Assembly (NCBI GenBank): GCA_010029945.1
Contig: RGQW01000042.1
Span: 1 to 11,369, forward strand
Reading direction: 5' to 3'
Length of the DNA: 11,369 nt
Source of the DNA: Actinomycetota bacterium
Lineage (GTDB): Bacteria > Actinomycetota > Actinomycetes > S36-B12
A program made the position numbers and the translations under genes. The notes beneath the pieces were generated by a model. The model saw only the letters and a list, made by a program, of their open reading frames with translations, was not told the origin of the DNA and ran no database searches. This document shows positions 1 to 6,127 of this stretch, piece after piece (positions within the stretch are counted from its first letter, which is position 1; every line of letters begins with the position of its first letter).

Positions 1-563
1 GACGGCAAGATCAGGCCGCTGGCACCGAAGGCTGCGGCCGATCGAGCAATTGCTCCTACGTTGTGGGTGTCGGTGATGCCATCGAGCAACACCACGAGGT
101 TTCCCGTGGCCACGGTGTCGAGATCCGCATACTCGTAGTCCTTGATCGCCAGGACCAATCCTTGATGACTTCCGTGATGGGAGAGATCGTCCAGGTCTGC
201 CCGCGCTCCTTCGAAGACGGGTATTCCTAAATCTTGCGCAAGGGCTAGGGACTCACGCCAACGGTCGTCCGGCTCTGCCCGTACCTGCAGGTACAAGCCC
301 GTCGCCGGGACACCGGCACGAAGGGCCTCCAGAACCGGGTTACGCCCGATGACCACATCACCGGAATGAATCTGGCTGGTCCGCGTCGAAGACGGTGCGT
401 GCTTTCGTGCGCGTCGCGCCGCTGGATGATGTGCACGGTCCTTGGCTTTCGGTGTGGGTCCTTTTCCTTCGAGGCCTTGCTTTCGTTGACCTCCCGATCC
501 AGACGTGGACCCCTTCTTCGATCCTTTCCGGGTCGCACCACGGCGCTGTGAGTTACCCGACAT
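1..563 (-). CDS. rlmB: TrmH/SpoU-family 23S rRNA 2'-O-ribose methyltransferase, partial (3' end outside window)
   Basis: Probable S-adenosylmethionine-dependent rRNA guanosine 2'-O-methyltransferase (RlmB type, Gm2251 of 23S rRNA in E. coli). Translated here from the minus strand. The ATG at 563 overlaps the last 11 nt of cysS, and 187 residues are visible before the window edge. Residues 1 to about 65 are very rich in Lys, Arg, Ser and Gly, a disordered basic tail common in actinobacterial members. Then comes the SpoU substrate-binding domain, starting near VVIGRNPVLEALRAG. The first SpoU methyltransferase motif, DGITDTHNVGAIARSA, starts at residue 161 and carries the conserved Asn and Arg. 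The knotted SAM-binding C-terminus lies outside the window. Last gene seen of the carD-ispD-ispF-cysS operon, and placed after cysS as in mycobacteria and Streptomyces. The family is certain; the exact methylated nucleotide is inferred from synteny. Confidence 0.9.
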   Translation of the reverse strand, partial: MSGNSQRRGATRKGSKKGSTSGSGGQRKQGLEGKGPTPKAKDRAHHPAARRARKHAPSSTRTSQIHSGDVVIGRNPVLEALRAGVPATGLYLQVRAEPDDRWRESLALAQDLGIPVFEGARADLDDLSHHGSHQGLVLAIKDYEYADLDTVATGNLVVLLDGITDTHNVGAIARSAAAFGASGLILP

Positions 564-1968
564 CGCTGGACCCACCGTCGTCGCTCAGAGACCACCGAGG
601 ACCATCCGTGGTGTCTTCAATCTCGATGCCGGCCGCTTTCAACTGATCACGAATCGCATCGGCACTGGCGAAGTCTTTGCGTTCCCGCGCGGCTTGCCGT
701 TGCTCCAGCGCAACGGCAACAAGCGCATCCACCGCGCCCTCCAAGCGTCCACCCGCGTCACCGCGCCTCCAATCCGACGGGTTCAGCCCGAGAACATCCA
801 GCATGGCCACCACAGATTGGGCCCTGGATCTGGCCGTCTCGGTATCTCCGCGTGCGATGGCTGCATTGCCCTCTCGCACCACACCATGGATGACGGCGAT
901 GGCTTGCGGGGTGTTGATGTCGTCATCCATCGCTTCGTCGAAGTCAGGATGCCTGTTGTCCGCGTCGACATCAAAACCGTCACCGATCACTTCCGCAGCT
1001 CTGGTCAGGAAGCCTTCGATTCGCTGGAAGCCTTGACCGGCGTCCGTGACCATCGCATCGGAGAACTCCAACATCGAGCGATAGTGCGCGCCCGCCAGGT
1101 AATAGCGAAGCTCGATGGGGCGCACCCGTTGAACGACCTCTGAGACGAGGAGCGAGTTACCCAGTGACTTGCTCATCTTCTCCCCGGCGGTGGTCACCCA
1201 CGCGTTATGCAGCCAGTAGTTGGCGAAGTCGTCACCCACGCATCGAGACTGCGCGATCTCGTTCTCATGGTGCGGAAAGACGAGGTCCAAGCCGCCGCCG
1301 TGAATGTCGAAAGTCGAGCCCAGGTATTTGCGCGCCATCGCCGAGCATTCGATGTGCCACCCGGGACGCCCCGGGCCCCACGGCGTTTCCCACGAAGGTT
1401 CACCCTCTTTGGCGCCCTTCCACATGGCGAAATCGCGGGGATCTCTCTTGGACCGAGCCTCGGCGTCATCCGCTGCGAGCATGTCGTCGACCTTCTGGCC
1501 ACTCAACGAGCCGTAGTCCGCATAGGCACGAACGTCGAAATACACGTCGCCGTTCGCTGCGTAGCCGACACCTTCGTCCATAAGTCGCTGCATCAGGTCG
1601 ACCATCTCAGGGATGTGCCCGGTTGCTCGCGGCTCGTACGTCGGAGGCAGGCAACCAAGAACGTCGTACGCCTCGGTGAATGCCCGCTCATTGCGCATCG
1701 CCACCACCCAATAAGGAACATCCTCATGACCGGCGTTGTGCAGGATCTTGTCGTCGATATCGGTCACGTTGCGGACGTACGTGACGTCGTAGCCGCGGGC
1801 GGCCAACCAGCGCCTGACGATGTCGAAAGCCACTCCACTGCGTATGTGCCCCACGTGCGGCGGCCCCTGGACGGTGGCGCCGCATACGTACATGCCCACC
1901 CGACCGGGTTCGATCGAGGCGAACTCACGGACCGTTCGAGTGGAGGTGTCGTGCAGGTGAAGTACCAC
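553..1968 (-). CDS. cysS: Cysteinyl-tRNA synthetase (class I)
   Basis: Charges tRNA-Cys with cysteine in the cytoplasm; a zinc-dependent class I synthetase. I chose the GTG at 1968 (471 aa) because the family starts a few residues before the conserved DTSTRTVREF; the open frame runs 30 codons further upstream, but those codons overlap the preceding gene and look non-homologous. Visible motifs: HVGH (the HIGH signature) at residues 38-41, KMSKS at 264-268, and zinc ligands Cys29, Cys208, His233 and Glu237, which line up with Cys28, Cys209, His234 and Glu238 of the E. coli enzyme. The FPHHENE block is present. Length is normal for the family. It lies 22 nt after the shortened PPOX gene and overlaps rlmB by 11 nt, so it is probably translated from the carD operon message. 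No T-box leader is visible upstream. Nothing suggests damage. Confidence 0.97.
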   Translation of the reverse strand: MVLHLHDTSTRTVREFASIEPGRVGMYVCGATVQGPPHVGHIRSGVAFDIVRRWLAARGYDVTYVRNVTDIDDKILHNAGHEDVPYWVVAMRNERAFTEAYDVLGCLPPTYEPRATGHIPEMVDLMQRLMDEGVGYAANGDVYFDVRAYADYGSLSGQKVDDMLAADDAEARSKRDPRDFAMWKGAKEGEPSWETPWGPGRPGWHIECSAMARKYLGSTFDIHGGGLDLVFPHHENEIAQSRCVGDDFANYWLHNAWVTTAGEKMSKSLGNSLLVSEVVQRVRPIELRYYLAGAHYRSMLEFSDAMVTDAGQGFQRIEGFLTRAAEVIGDGFDVDADNRHPDFDEAMDDDINTPQAIAVIHGVVREGNAAIARGDTETARSRAQSVVAMLDVLGLNPSDWRRGDAGGRLEGAVDALVAVALEQRQAARERKDFASADAIRDQLKAAGIEIEDTTDGPRWSLSDDGGSSDVG

Positions 1969-1990
1969 GGTGAGACAGTAGCGGTGAGGC

Positions 1991-2281
1991 CTACCGAATG
2001 AGCGTGACGACCTTCTCCGGGCGAATACGCAGGATGATTCGCACATTGTCCGTGCCATCGTCGGCGGTGTACCGATCGTTACCGGTGTACTCCTGACATA
2101 GGCGATCGATCAACTCGCGAGCTCCCTCGTTTTCGACTTCGGCTGTGCCTCGGACTTCAACATAGGAGTAGGGGTTGTCTTTCGGGTACACGATGACGCT
2201 GCATCGAGGATCCGCTTCCACATTCAGGTGCTTGCGACGACCCTTGACGGTCGAATGGCAACCATGGAAAGAGTGTGTCAC
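1991..2281 (-). pseudogene. PPOX-class (split beta-barrel) flavin/F420-dependent oxidoreductase, N-terminally shortened
   Basis: 96 codons resembling the C-terminal two thirds of actinobacterial PPOX-class F420- or FMN-dependent enzymes (Rv1155/Rv2074-like, usually about 130-140 aa). The stretch TVKGRRKHLNVEADPR matches the cofactor-phosphate-binding strand and loop; YSYVEVRGTAEV and the ending RIRPEKVV are also typical. Missing are roughly 35-45 residues before the GRRKH block, that is the first strands of the barrel. The start GTG at 2281 overlaps the ispF stop as GTGA, so translation may be coupled. The first residues (MTHSF) could be the original N-terminus, which would make this an internal in-frame loss rather than a 5' truncation; that is inference. 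Without the early strands a normal dimeric barrel is doubtful, so I call it a probable pseudogene, but the frame is open and a genuine short protein is not excluded. Substrate unknown. Confidence 0.6.
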
Positions 2282-2763
2282 CCCTGCTGACGATCCTCGA
2301 CGAGAGCGACAGCAATCGCGGCGACTCCTTCGCCCCGGCCGGTCAACCCCAACCCATCGGTGGTTGTTCCCGAGACGCTCACCGGGGCACCCAACGCGGC
2401 CGACAGAACATCCTGGGCTTCTCGCCGCCGCTCACCTACGCGAGGCCGGTTGCCGATGACCTGCACCGAGACGTTGACAATCGCAAAGCCCGAGCCACGA
2501 ACAGCAGCCGCTGCATGCGCCACAAGGCTGACGCCCGAGGCGTCTGACCACTCCGGATCATTCGTTCCCACCAAGGAACCGAGATCTCCCAGGCCAGCCG
2601 CCGACAAGACGGCGTCGCAGATCGCGTGCGAGGCGACGTCCGCATCGGAATGCCCTTCGAGGCCGTCCTGGTCCTCCCACACCAATCCGGCCAGCCACAT
2701 GGGACGGCCTTCGGCGAAGGCGTGCACGTCCGTCCCAATCCCGACCCGCATCTGCGACGTCAC
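2278..2763 (-). CDS. ispF: 2-C-methyl-D-erythritol 2,4-cyclodiphosphate synthase
   Basis: Converts CDP-methylerythritol 2-phosphate to the cyclic diphosphate with release of CMP in the MEP isoprenoid pathway; acts as a trimer with a divalent metal. The 161-aa frame shows the metal ligands Asp12 and His14 (GTDVHAF) and His46, spaced exactly as Asp8, His10 and His42 in E. coli. The catalytic-loop block LEGHSDADV includes His38, and the ending TTTDGLGLTGRGEG is the family signature. The GTG start at 2763 overlaps the ispD stop (GTGA, 2760-2763). An ATG four codons in (2751) is an alternative start giving MRVGIGTD. It is about as long as family members, with a short VEDRQQG tail before the stop. 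The stop overlaps the GTG of the shortened PPOX gene, so the three genes look translationally coupled. Confidence 0.97.
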   Translation of the reverse strand: MTSQMRVGIGTDVHAFAEGRPMWLAGLVWEDQDGLEGHSDADVASHAICDAVLSAAGLGDLGSLVGTNDPEWSDASGVSLVAHAAAAVRGSGFAIVNVSVQVIGNRPRVGERRREAQDVLSAALGAPVSVSGTTTDGLGLTGRGEGVAAIAVALVEDRQQG

Positions 2764-3467
2764 CGCGTCCTCCGATGCTCGATCAGGGCCTCAGCAAGAA
2801 CAACGTCCAACGGGCGCGTCACCTTGAAGGCGTCTTCGTGGCCATCAACCGCATGAACGGCAATGCCCAGCCGCTCCACCATTCCGGCGTCATCGGTGAC
2901 GGGAGCGTCGACTTCCGCGTGTGCACGCTGAAGAACGTCGCGGGTGAAGCCTTGCGGTGTCTGCACGGCCCGCAAAGAGTCTCGCGACACCGTTGCCCCC
3001 AAGGAGGCATCGCCACTCACCGTTCTGATCGTGTCGACGAGCGGTACGACGGGAACGACGGCTGCGTGGCCGTCCCTGACGGCGGCCACAACATTGGTGA
3101 TTACCTCCGGTGGGACCAGCGGACGCGCGGCGTCATGAACGAGGACCACGTCGACGTCATCCGGCAGTGCGATCAATGCCCGGGCCACAGATTCCGATCG
3201 AGATTCTCCCCCCGCCACAACGAAAACCTCGGCGGAGAACTCTTGGGGTTGAAGCAACGAACCCACGTCTTCTCGGTAATCCGATGGAGCGGCGACGACC
3301 ACCACGTCGACAACGGGACTGGCGGCAAGTGCCTTCACCGCATAGACCAGCATCGGGGTGCCGGCGATTTCTCGAATGGCTTTCGGGGCTCCCGGGCCGA
3401 GGCGTTCACCCTTGCCCGCTGCTGGAACAAGGGCGGCGACGCGCCCGTAGCCAACGTCGTCGCTCAC
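2760..3467 (-). CDS. ispD: 2-C-methyl-D-erythritol 4-phosphate cytidylyltransferase
   Basis: Transfers CMP from CTP to methylerythritol 4-phosphate, the third step of the MEP pathway, two steps before its neighbour IspF. I chose the GTG at 3467 (235 aa, starting MSDDVGYGRVAALVPAAGKG). The longer open frame upstream runs over carD in another frame and is not homologous. Seen: the nucleotide-binding loop AAGKGERLG followed by PK; the VHDAARPLV block with the catalytic-site Asp and Arg; RAVQTPQGF; VTDDAGMVE; and FKVTRPLD carrying the conserved Lys. It starts 10 nt after the carD stop and overlaps ispF by GTGA. No clear Shine-Dalgarno precedes the GTG, so it may depend on coupling to carD translation. 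Complete and ordinary. Confidence 0.96.
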   Translation of the reverse strand: MSDDVGYGRVAALVPAAGKGERLGPGAPKAIREIAGTPMLVYAVKALAASPVVDVVVVAAPSDYREDVGSLLQPQEFSAEVFVVAGGESRSESVARALIALPDDVDVVLVHDAARPLVPPEVITNVVAAVRDGHAAVVPVVPLVDTIRTVSGDASLGATVSRDSLRAVQTPQGFTRDVLQRAHAEVDAPVTDDAGMVERLGIAVHAVDGHEDAFKVTRPLDVVLAEALIEHRRTR

Positions 3468-3477
3468 GACGAACTGA

Positions 3478-3960
3478 TCAGGAAGCCAGGACCTCGTCGA
3501 GGATGGCCTCGGCCTTGTCCTCGTCGGTCTTCTCCGCCAGCGCCAACTCGCTGACCAGGATCTGGCGGGCCTTGGCGAGCATGCGCTTCTCTCCCGCCGA
3601 CAAGCCACGCTCTTGCTCTCGACGGAACAGGTCACGAACCACTTCGGCAACCTTGATGACGTCACCAGATGCCAGCTTCTCCAAATTGGCCTTGTATCGA
3701 CGCGACCAGTTGGTGGGCTCCTCGGTGTACGGCTGACGCAGGACCGTGAACACTTTGTCCAGACCTTCCGCGTTCACAACGTCACGAACTCCGACCAAGT
3801 CAACGTTGTCCGCGGGCACTCGAACCGTCAAATCCCCCTGCGCCACGCGAAGAACGAGGTATTCCCGATCCTCTCCCTTGATCTTGCGCATCTCCACCGA
3901 TTCGATGACTGCTGCGCCATGGTGCGGGTAGACAACAGTGTCTCCGACGTTAAAAGCCAT
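3478..3960 (-). CDS. carD: CarD/CdnL-family RNA polymerase-binding transcription regulator
   Basis: Global regulator that binds the RNA polymerase beta subunit and promoter DNA and stabilises open complexes, notably at rRNA promoters. The 160-aa product follows the M. tuberculosis CarD residue by residue: the N-terminal Tudor-like interaction domain starts GDTVVYPHHGAA, with Arg25 and Arg47 at the polymerase-contact positions. Trp85 (in EEPTNWSRRYKANLEKLASG) is the residue that wedges into the upstream edge of the bubble. A helical C-terminal DNA-binding domain follows (RGLSAGEKRMLAKARQILV). The ATG at 3960 has a Shine-Dalgarno AAGGGG nine bases upstream. First gene of the minus-strand operon with ispD, ispF and cysS, divergent from the lipoprotein gene as carD and lpqE are in M. 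tuberculosis. Family assignment is firm. Confidence 0.97.
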   Translation of the reverse strand: MAFNVGDTVVYPHHGAAVIESVEMRKIKGEDREYLVLRVAQGDLTVRVPADNVDLVGVRDVVNAEGLDKVFTVLRQPYTEEPTNWSRRYKANLEKLASGDVIKVAEVVRDLFRREQERGLSAGEKRMLAKARQILVSELALAEKTDEDKAEAILDEVLAS

Positions 3961-3987
3961 TGAGAGGATCCCCTTTCCGGAACGCTG

Positions 3988-3993
3988 ATTCTA
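3988..3993 (-). promoter_or_regulatory. Predicted -10 element of the carD operon
   Basis: On the minus strand this reads TAGAAT, a good TANNNT -10 box. A start about 7 nt downstream would leave a leader of about 20 nt containing the Shine-Dalgarno AAGGGG (3970-3975) before the ATG at 3960. No good -35 is visible at the expected spacing (about 4011-4016), a weak-promoter layout of the kind CarD is known to help. Predicted by eye only. Confidence 0.5.
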
Positions 3994-4012
3994 CCACCGC
4001 ACAATCGACCGA

Positions 4013-4018
4013 TACTCT
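4013..4018 (+). promoter_or_regulatory. Predicted -10 element of the lipoprotein gene, leaderless mRNA
   Basis: TACTCT fits TANNNT and ends six bases before the GTG at 4025, so transcription would start at or next to the start codon. No Shine-Dalgarno precedes the GTG, which fits a leaderless transcript as is common in actinobacteria. It lies in the region where the carD promoter would have its -35 element. Confidence 0.45.
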
Positions 4019-4024
4019 GCGGTC

Positions 4025-4531
4025 GTGAACAAGCGTCACTCCACAGCACTGGTCATGACCAGCACTCTTGCCGCTCTCACGTTGACATTGACCGGTTGTT
4101 TCAACGGCCCGAACGCCTCCACCAACATGCAATCAGTGCAGTTGACGGGGAACGGCGTCCAAGTTCAGGCCGGCGATATTCGCGCCGAGAACCTGACGCT
4201 TGTCGCGGGTCCCGACGGTTCGGCCAGCGCAACCTTGATCATGCGCGTGACCAATCAAGACTTGGAAGCGGACAATCTTCTGGCTGCTCTGATCGACGGT
4301 GTCCCCGCCTTCATCACGGGCGATGTGGTCGAACTACTCCCCAACCAATCTGTGGGCTTCGGGTATGAATCCGACCGCTGGATCAATTCTTACGAGTTCG
4401 ACGCCTCTCCCAGTACGTACGTCCCTGTCGCTCTTCAATTCGAGCGCTCGGGGATTGTTGAGGCGAACGTGCTCGTCGTGCCCCCGACCGGCTACTACGA
4501 AGGGATCGAGCCAGTTCCACCGGCGATGTAG
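4025..4531 (+). CDS. LpqE-like secreted lipoprotein of unknown function
   Basis: A 168-aa predicted lipoprotein: a short basic N-terminus (MNKRH), a hydrophobic signal core, and a lipobox ending LTGC with the lipidated Cys at residue 25. The mature part is about 144 residues, Gly-, Asn- and Val-rich and apparently all beta (for example SASATLIMRVTNQ, and a C-terminal EANVLVVPPTGYY), suggesting an Ig-like or cupredoxin-like sandwich. I see no His/Met copper-binding pattern in the mature part, so a PCu(A)C-type metal role is not supported. Position divergent from carD matches LpqE (Rv3584) of M. tuberculosis, and the general layout agrees; the LpqE label rests mainly on synteny. Starts with GTG without a ribosome binding site. 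It converges on regX3, leaving 13 nt between the two stops. Likely anchored on the outer face of the cytoplasmic membrane. Confidence 0.8.
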   Translation: MNKRHSTALVMTSTLAALTLTLTGCFNGPNASTNMQSVQLTGNGVQVQAGDIRAENLTLVAGPDGSASATLIMRVTNQDLEADNLLAALIDGVPAFITGDVVELLPNQSVGFGYESDRWINSYEFDASPSTYVPVALQFERSGIVEANVLVVPPTGYYEGIEPVPPAM

Positions 4532-4544
4532 CCCTGATCCGACC

Positions 4545-4794
4545 TCACGCGTCGTACTTATAGCCGAGTCCGCGCACGGTGACTAGGTGGACGGGGTGCG
4601 CAGGATCGGTTTCCACTTTGGCCCGCAGGCGTTTGATGTGAACGTCCAGCGTCTTGGTGTCCCCGACGTAGTCCGACCCCCACACCCGGTCGATGAGTTG
4701 CGCGCGAGTGAGCACTCGCCCGGAATTGCGCACCAGGATTTCCAAAAGCGTCGGAGAACGACTCTTCGTCTTCGACAACCAGCACTCGTGTCAC
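4545..4794 (-). pseudogene. regX3: RegX3/PhoP-type OmpR-family response regulator, internal deletion plus frameshift
   Basis: Only two ends of a normal regulator (about 226 aa) remain. From the GTG at 4794, which overlaps the senX3 stop as GTGA, the frame gives MTRVLVVEDEESFSDA, the start of a receiver domain with its acidic Glu-Asp-Glu pocket. At about 4746-4750 the homology jumps to another frame: LLEILVRNSGRVLTRAQL and on through RVWG, the recognition helix GDTKTLDVHIKRLRAK and the wing VTVRGLGYKYDA. About 140 codons are gone, including the phosphoacceptor Asp, the switch Thr/Ser, the Lys, the linker and the first strands of the winged-helix domain. The join is out of frame. A TTG at 4778 could start a 77-residue remnant holding the recognition helix, but no case for function can be made from sequence. 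Natural deletion and misassembly are both possible. Confidence 0.85.
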
Positions 4795-5993
4795 GAAGAT
4801 CCTCCCTGTTCCGGGGACGTCACAACATCGATATCTAACTCATGGGCCTGCCGCTGCATATCAGTGTGAGGGTCGTAGACCGGGAGTCGCAGAGTAAACG
4901 TCGATCCAGTTCCCACCTCGGACCACACGGTGCACTCACCTCCGTGGTTTTGGCACACGTGCTTCACAATCGACAGACCCAATCCCGTTCCCCCCGTACT
5001 ACGCGATCGAGCTTGGTCGACTCGATAGAAGCGCTCGAAGATCCGGTCGAGGTCATGTCCGGGAATCCCGATCCCTTGATCCTTGATGACGATCTCTGCA
5101 ATGCCCTCGCTGGCGCGAACCGATACTGCGACTCTGGTGGCTGGGGGTGAGTAGTGGATCGCATTCGACAGCAGATTTCGCACAGCGGTAAGCAACTGAC
5201 CACGGTCTCCATAGATCTCGACGGATGCGTCCTCACTCCGCACGAGTTCGATTTCTCGGCTCACGGCCAAGGTGCGGACTTCATCCGACGCTCGGGTGAC
5301 AAGTTCGTCTACATCCACAATTTCCGCTCTGGTCATCGGATCATCACTTTGTAGACGAGAAAGGTCGATGACGTCCTGGATGAGTGACGCCAGTCGGGCC
5401 GCTTCCGTTTGCATCTTTTCGGCAAAATGGCGCACTTGTTCCGGGTCATCTGCGGCCGAGAGCACCGTTTCCGCCAGCAGCGACAGGGCGCCGACAGGCG
5501 TCTTGAGTTCATGGCTGACGTTGGCAACGAAATCGCGGCGCACGGCATCGACTCGTCGCTCTTCCGCCAAATCGTCGACGAGGATCAGCAGCACACCTGT
5601 TCCCAGTGGTGCCACGCGCACCCGCAACTCGAGAAGCTCTCTGCCGAGCGGTGGACGTCGAACCCGCATCTCTTGTTCACGTGCGTGGCCATCCTCGGCC
5701 ACCTTGTCCACTAGGCGAACAATGTCTGCCACCGTCATGGAACTTCTGTTCACGAGCCCGAGCGACAAGGCCCGCGCACTTGCCCGCAGAACCGCTCCAT
5801 CCGGAGCCGCGACAATCGAGGCGGATGGCAGGACAGACAGCACCCGTATGACTTCGTCCGGAACAGCCGGTCGAAGTTCTGAGGCGTCGATTACGTCCTC
5901 GCTACCACGCCGTCGAATGGCCACAACCGCACAATAGAGCCGCCTGACAGGACAGAATTCCCCGCGAGGGCCCCACAGCCCATGATTGGCCAA
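4791..5993 (-). CDS. senX3: SenX3/PhoR-type phosphate-sensing histidine kinase, no membrane anchor in frame
   Basis: Sensor kinase that normally, with PhoU and RegX3, controls the phosphate-starvation response. The 400-aa frame starts at a TTG (5993) preceded by AGGTGA; a GTG at 5924 is an alternative. A PAS-like region (about 45-140) is followed by the dimerisation/phosphoacceptor block FVANVSHELKTPVGALSLL with His161, the N box NLLSNAIHYSPP (Asn277), the G1 box DQGIGIP (305-311), an F box RIFERFYR and the G2 box GGTGLGL (334-340). All ATP-binding motifs are intact. Family members start with one or two membrane helices; here residues 1-26 hold no such segment. Another frame just upstream encodes an apolar stretch that a one-base shift near 5925-5935 would join to VVAIRRRGSED, so a 5' frameshift is likely. 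Overlaps the broken regX3 by GTGA. Confidence 0.88.
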   Translation of the reverse strand: MANHGLWGPRGEFCPVRRLYCAVVAIRRRGSEDVIDASELRPAVPDEVIRVLSVLPSASIVAAPDGAVLRASARALSLGLVNRSSMTVADIVRLVDKVAEDGHAREQEMRVRRPPLGRELLELRVRVAPLGTGVLLILVDDLAEERRVDAVRRDFVANVSHELKTPVGALSLLAETVLSAADDPEQVRHFAEKMQTEAARLASLIQDVIDLSRLQSDDPMTRAEIVDVDELVTRASDEVRTLAVSREIELVRSEDASVEIYGDRGQLLTAVRNLLSNAIHYSPPATRVAVSVRASEGIAEIVIKDQGIGIPGHDLDRIFERFYRVDQARSRSTGGTGLGLSIVKHVCQNHGGECTVWSEVGTGSTFTLRLPVYDPHTDMQRQAHELDIDVVTSPEQGGSS

Positions 5994-5995
5994 CC

Positions 5996-6044
5996 GTTCA
6001 CCTGGGAAACCGACAGTTCACCTTCAGTCAATGACACGTTCACG
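5996..6044 (+). promoter_or_regulatory. PHO-box-like operator between senX3 and phoU
   Basis: Two near-identical heptamers, GTTCACC at 6016-6022 and GTTCACG at 6038-6044, lie exactly 22 nt (two 11-nt units) apart with a degenerate unit (GTCAATG, 6027) between them. Actinobacterial PhoP/RegX3 proteins bind tandem 11-nt units with a GTTCACC core. A further GTTCACC at 5996-6002 is 20 nt away, out of phase, and on the other strand forms the AGGTGA ribosome binding site of senX3, so it may not be an operator unit. The site sits in the 134-bp divergent region, as in Streptomyces phoRP/phoU. The rest of the region shows no clear -10 box. Confidence 0.6.
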
Positions 6045-6127
6045 TTGTGGACGAGCGATTACTGGTCTCGGGCGTACCCTTGGCACTGGCTAGACGTTCC
6101 GTTATCCGACGACGACTCAGGACCCCT

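Noticed and set aside
505..2001. Long plus-strand open frames (505-1143 and 1207-2001) opposite cysS
   Set aside because: They lie antisense to a well-supported cysteinyl-tRNA synthetase, show no family motif, and are the expected mirror frames of high-GC coding DNA.
2775..3554. 259-codon plus-strand frame opposite ispD
   Set aside because: Antisense to intact ispD with all its motifs; composition looks like a reverse translation shadow.
4025..4531. Copper-chaperone (PCu(A)C) assignment for the lipoprotein
   Set aside because: The mature part has no histidine and lacks the His/Met metal-binding pattern of that family.
4740..4755. Programmed frameshift joining the two RegX3 frames
   Set aside because: Even a +1 shift at CTTTTGG would give a protein lacking the receiver, so a shift cannot restore function.
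4545..4778. A 77-residue stand-alone winged-helix gene from the TTG at 4778
   Set aside because: It lacks the first strands of the winged-helix domain, its first ten residues are an out-of-frame reading of the receiver start, and no promoter or ribosome binding site is evident. Kept as part of the regX3 pseudogene.
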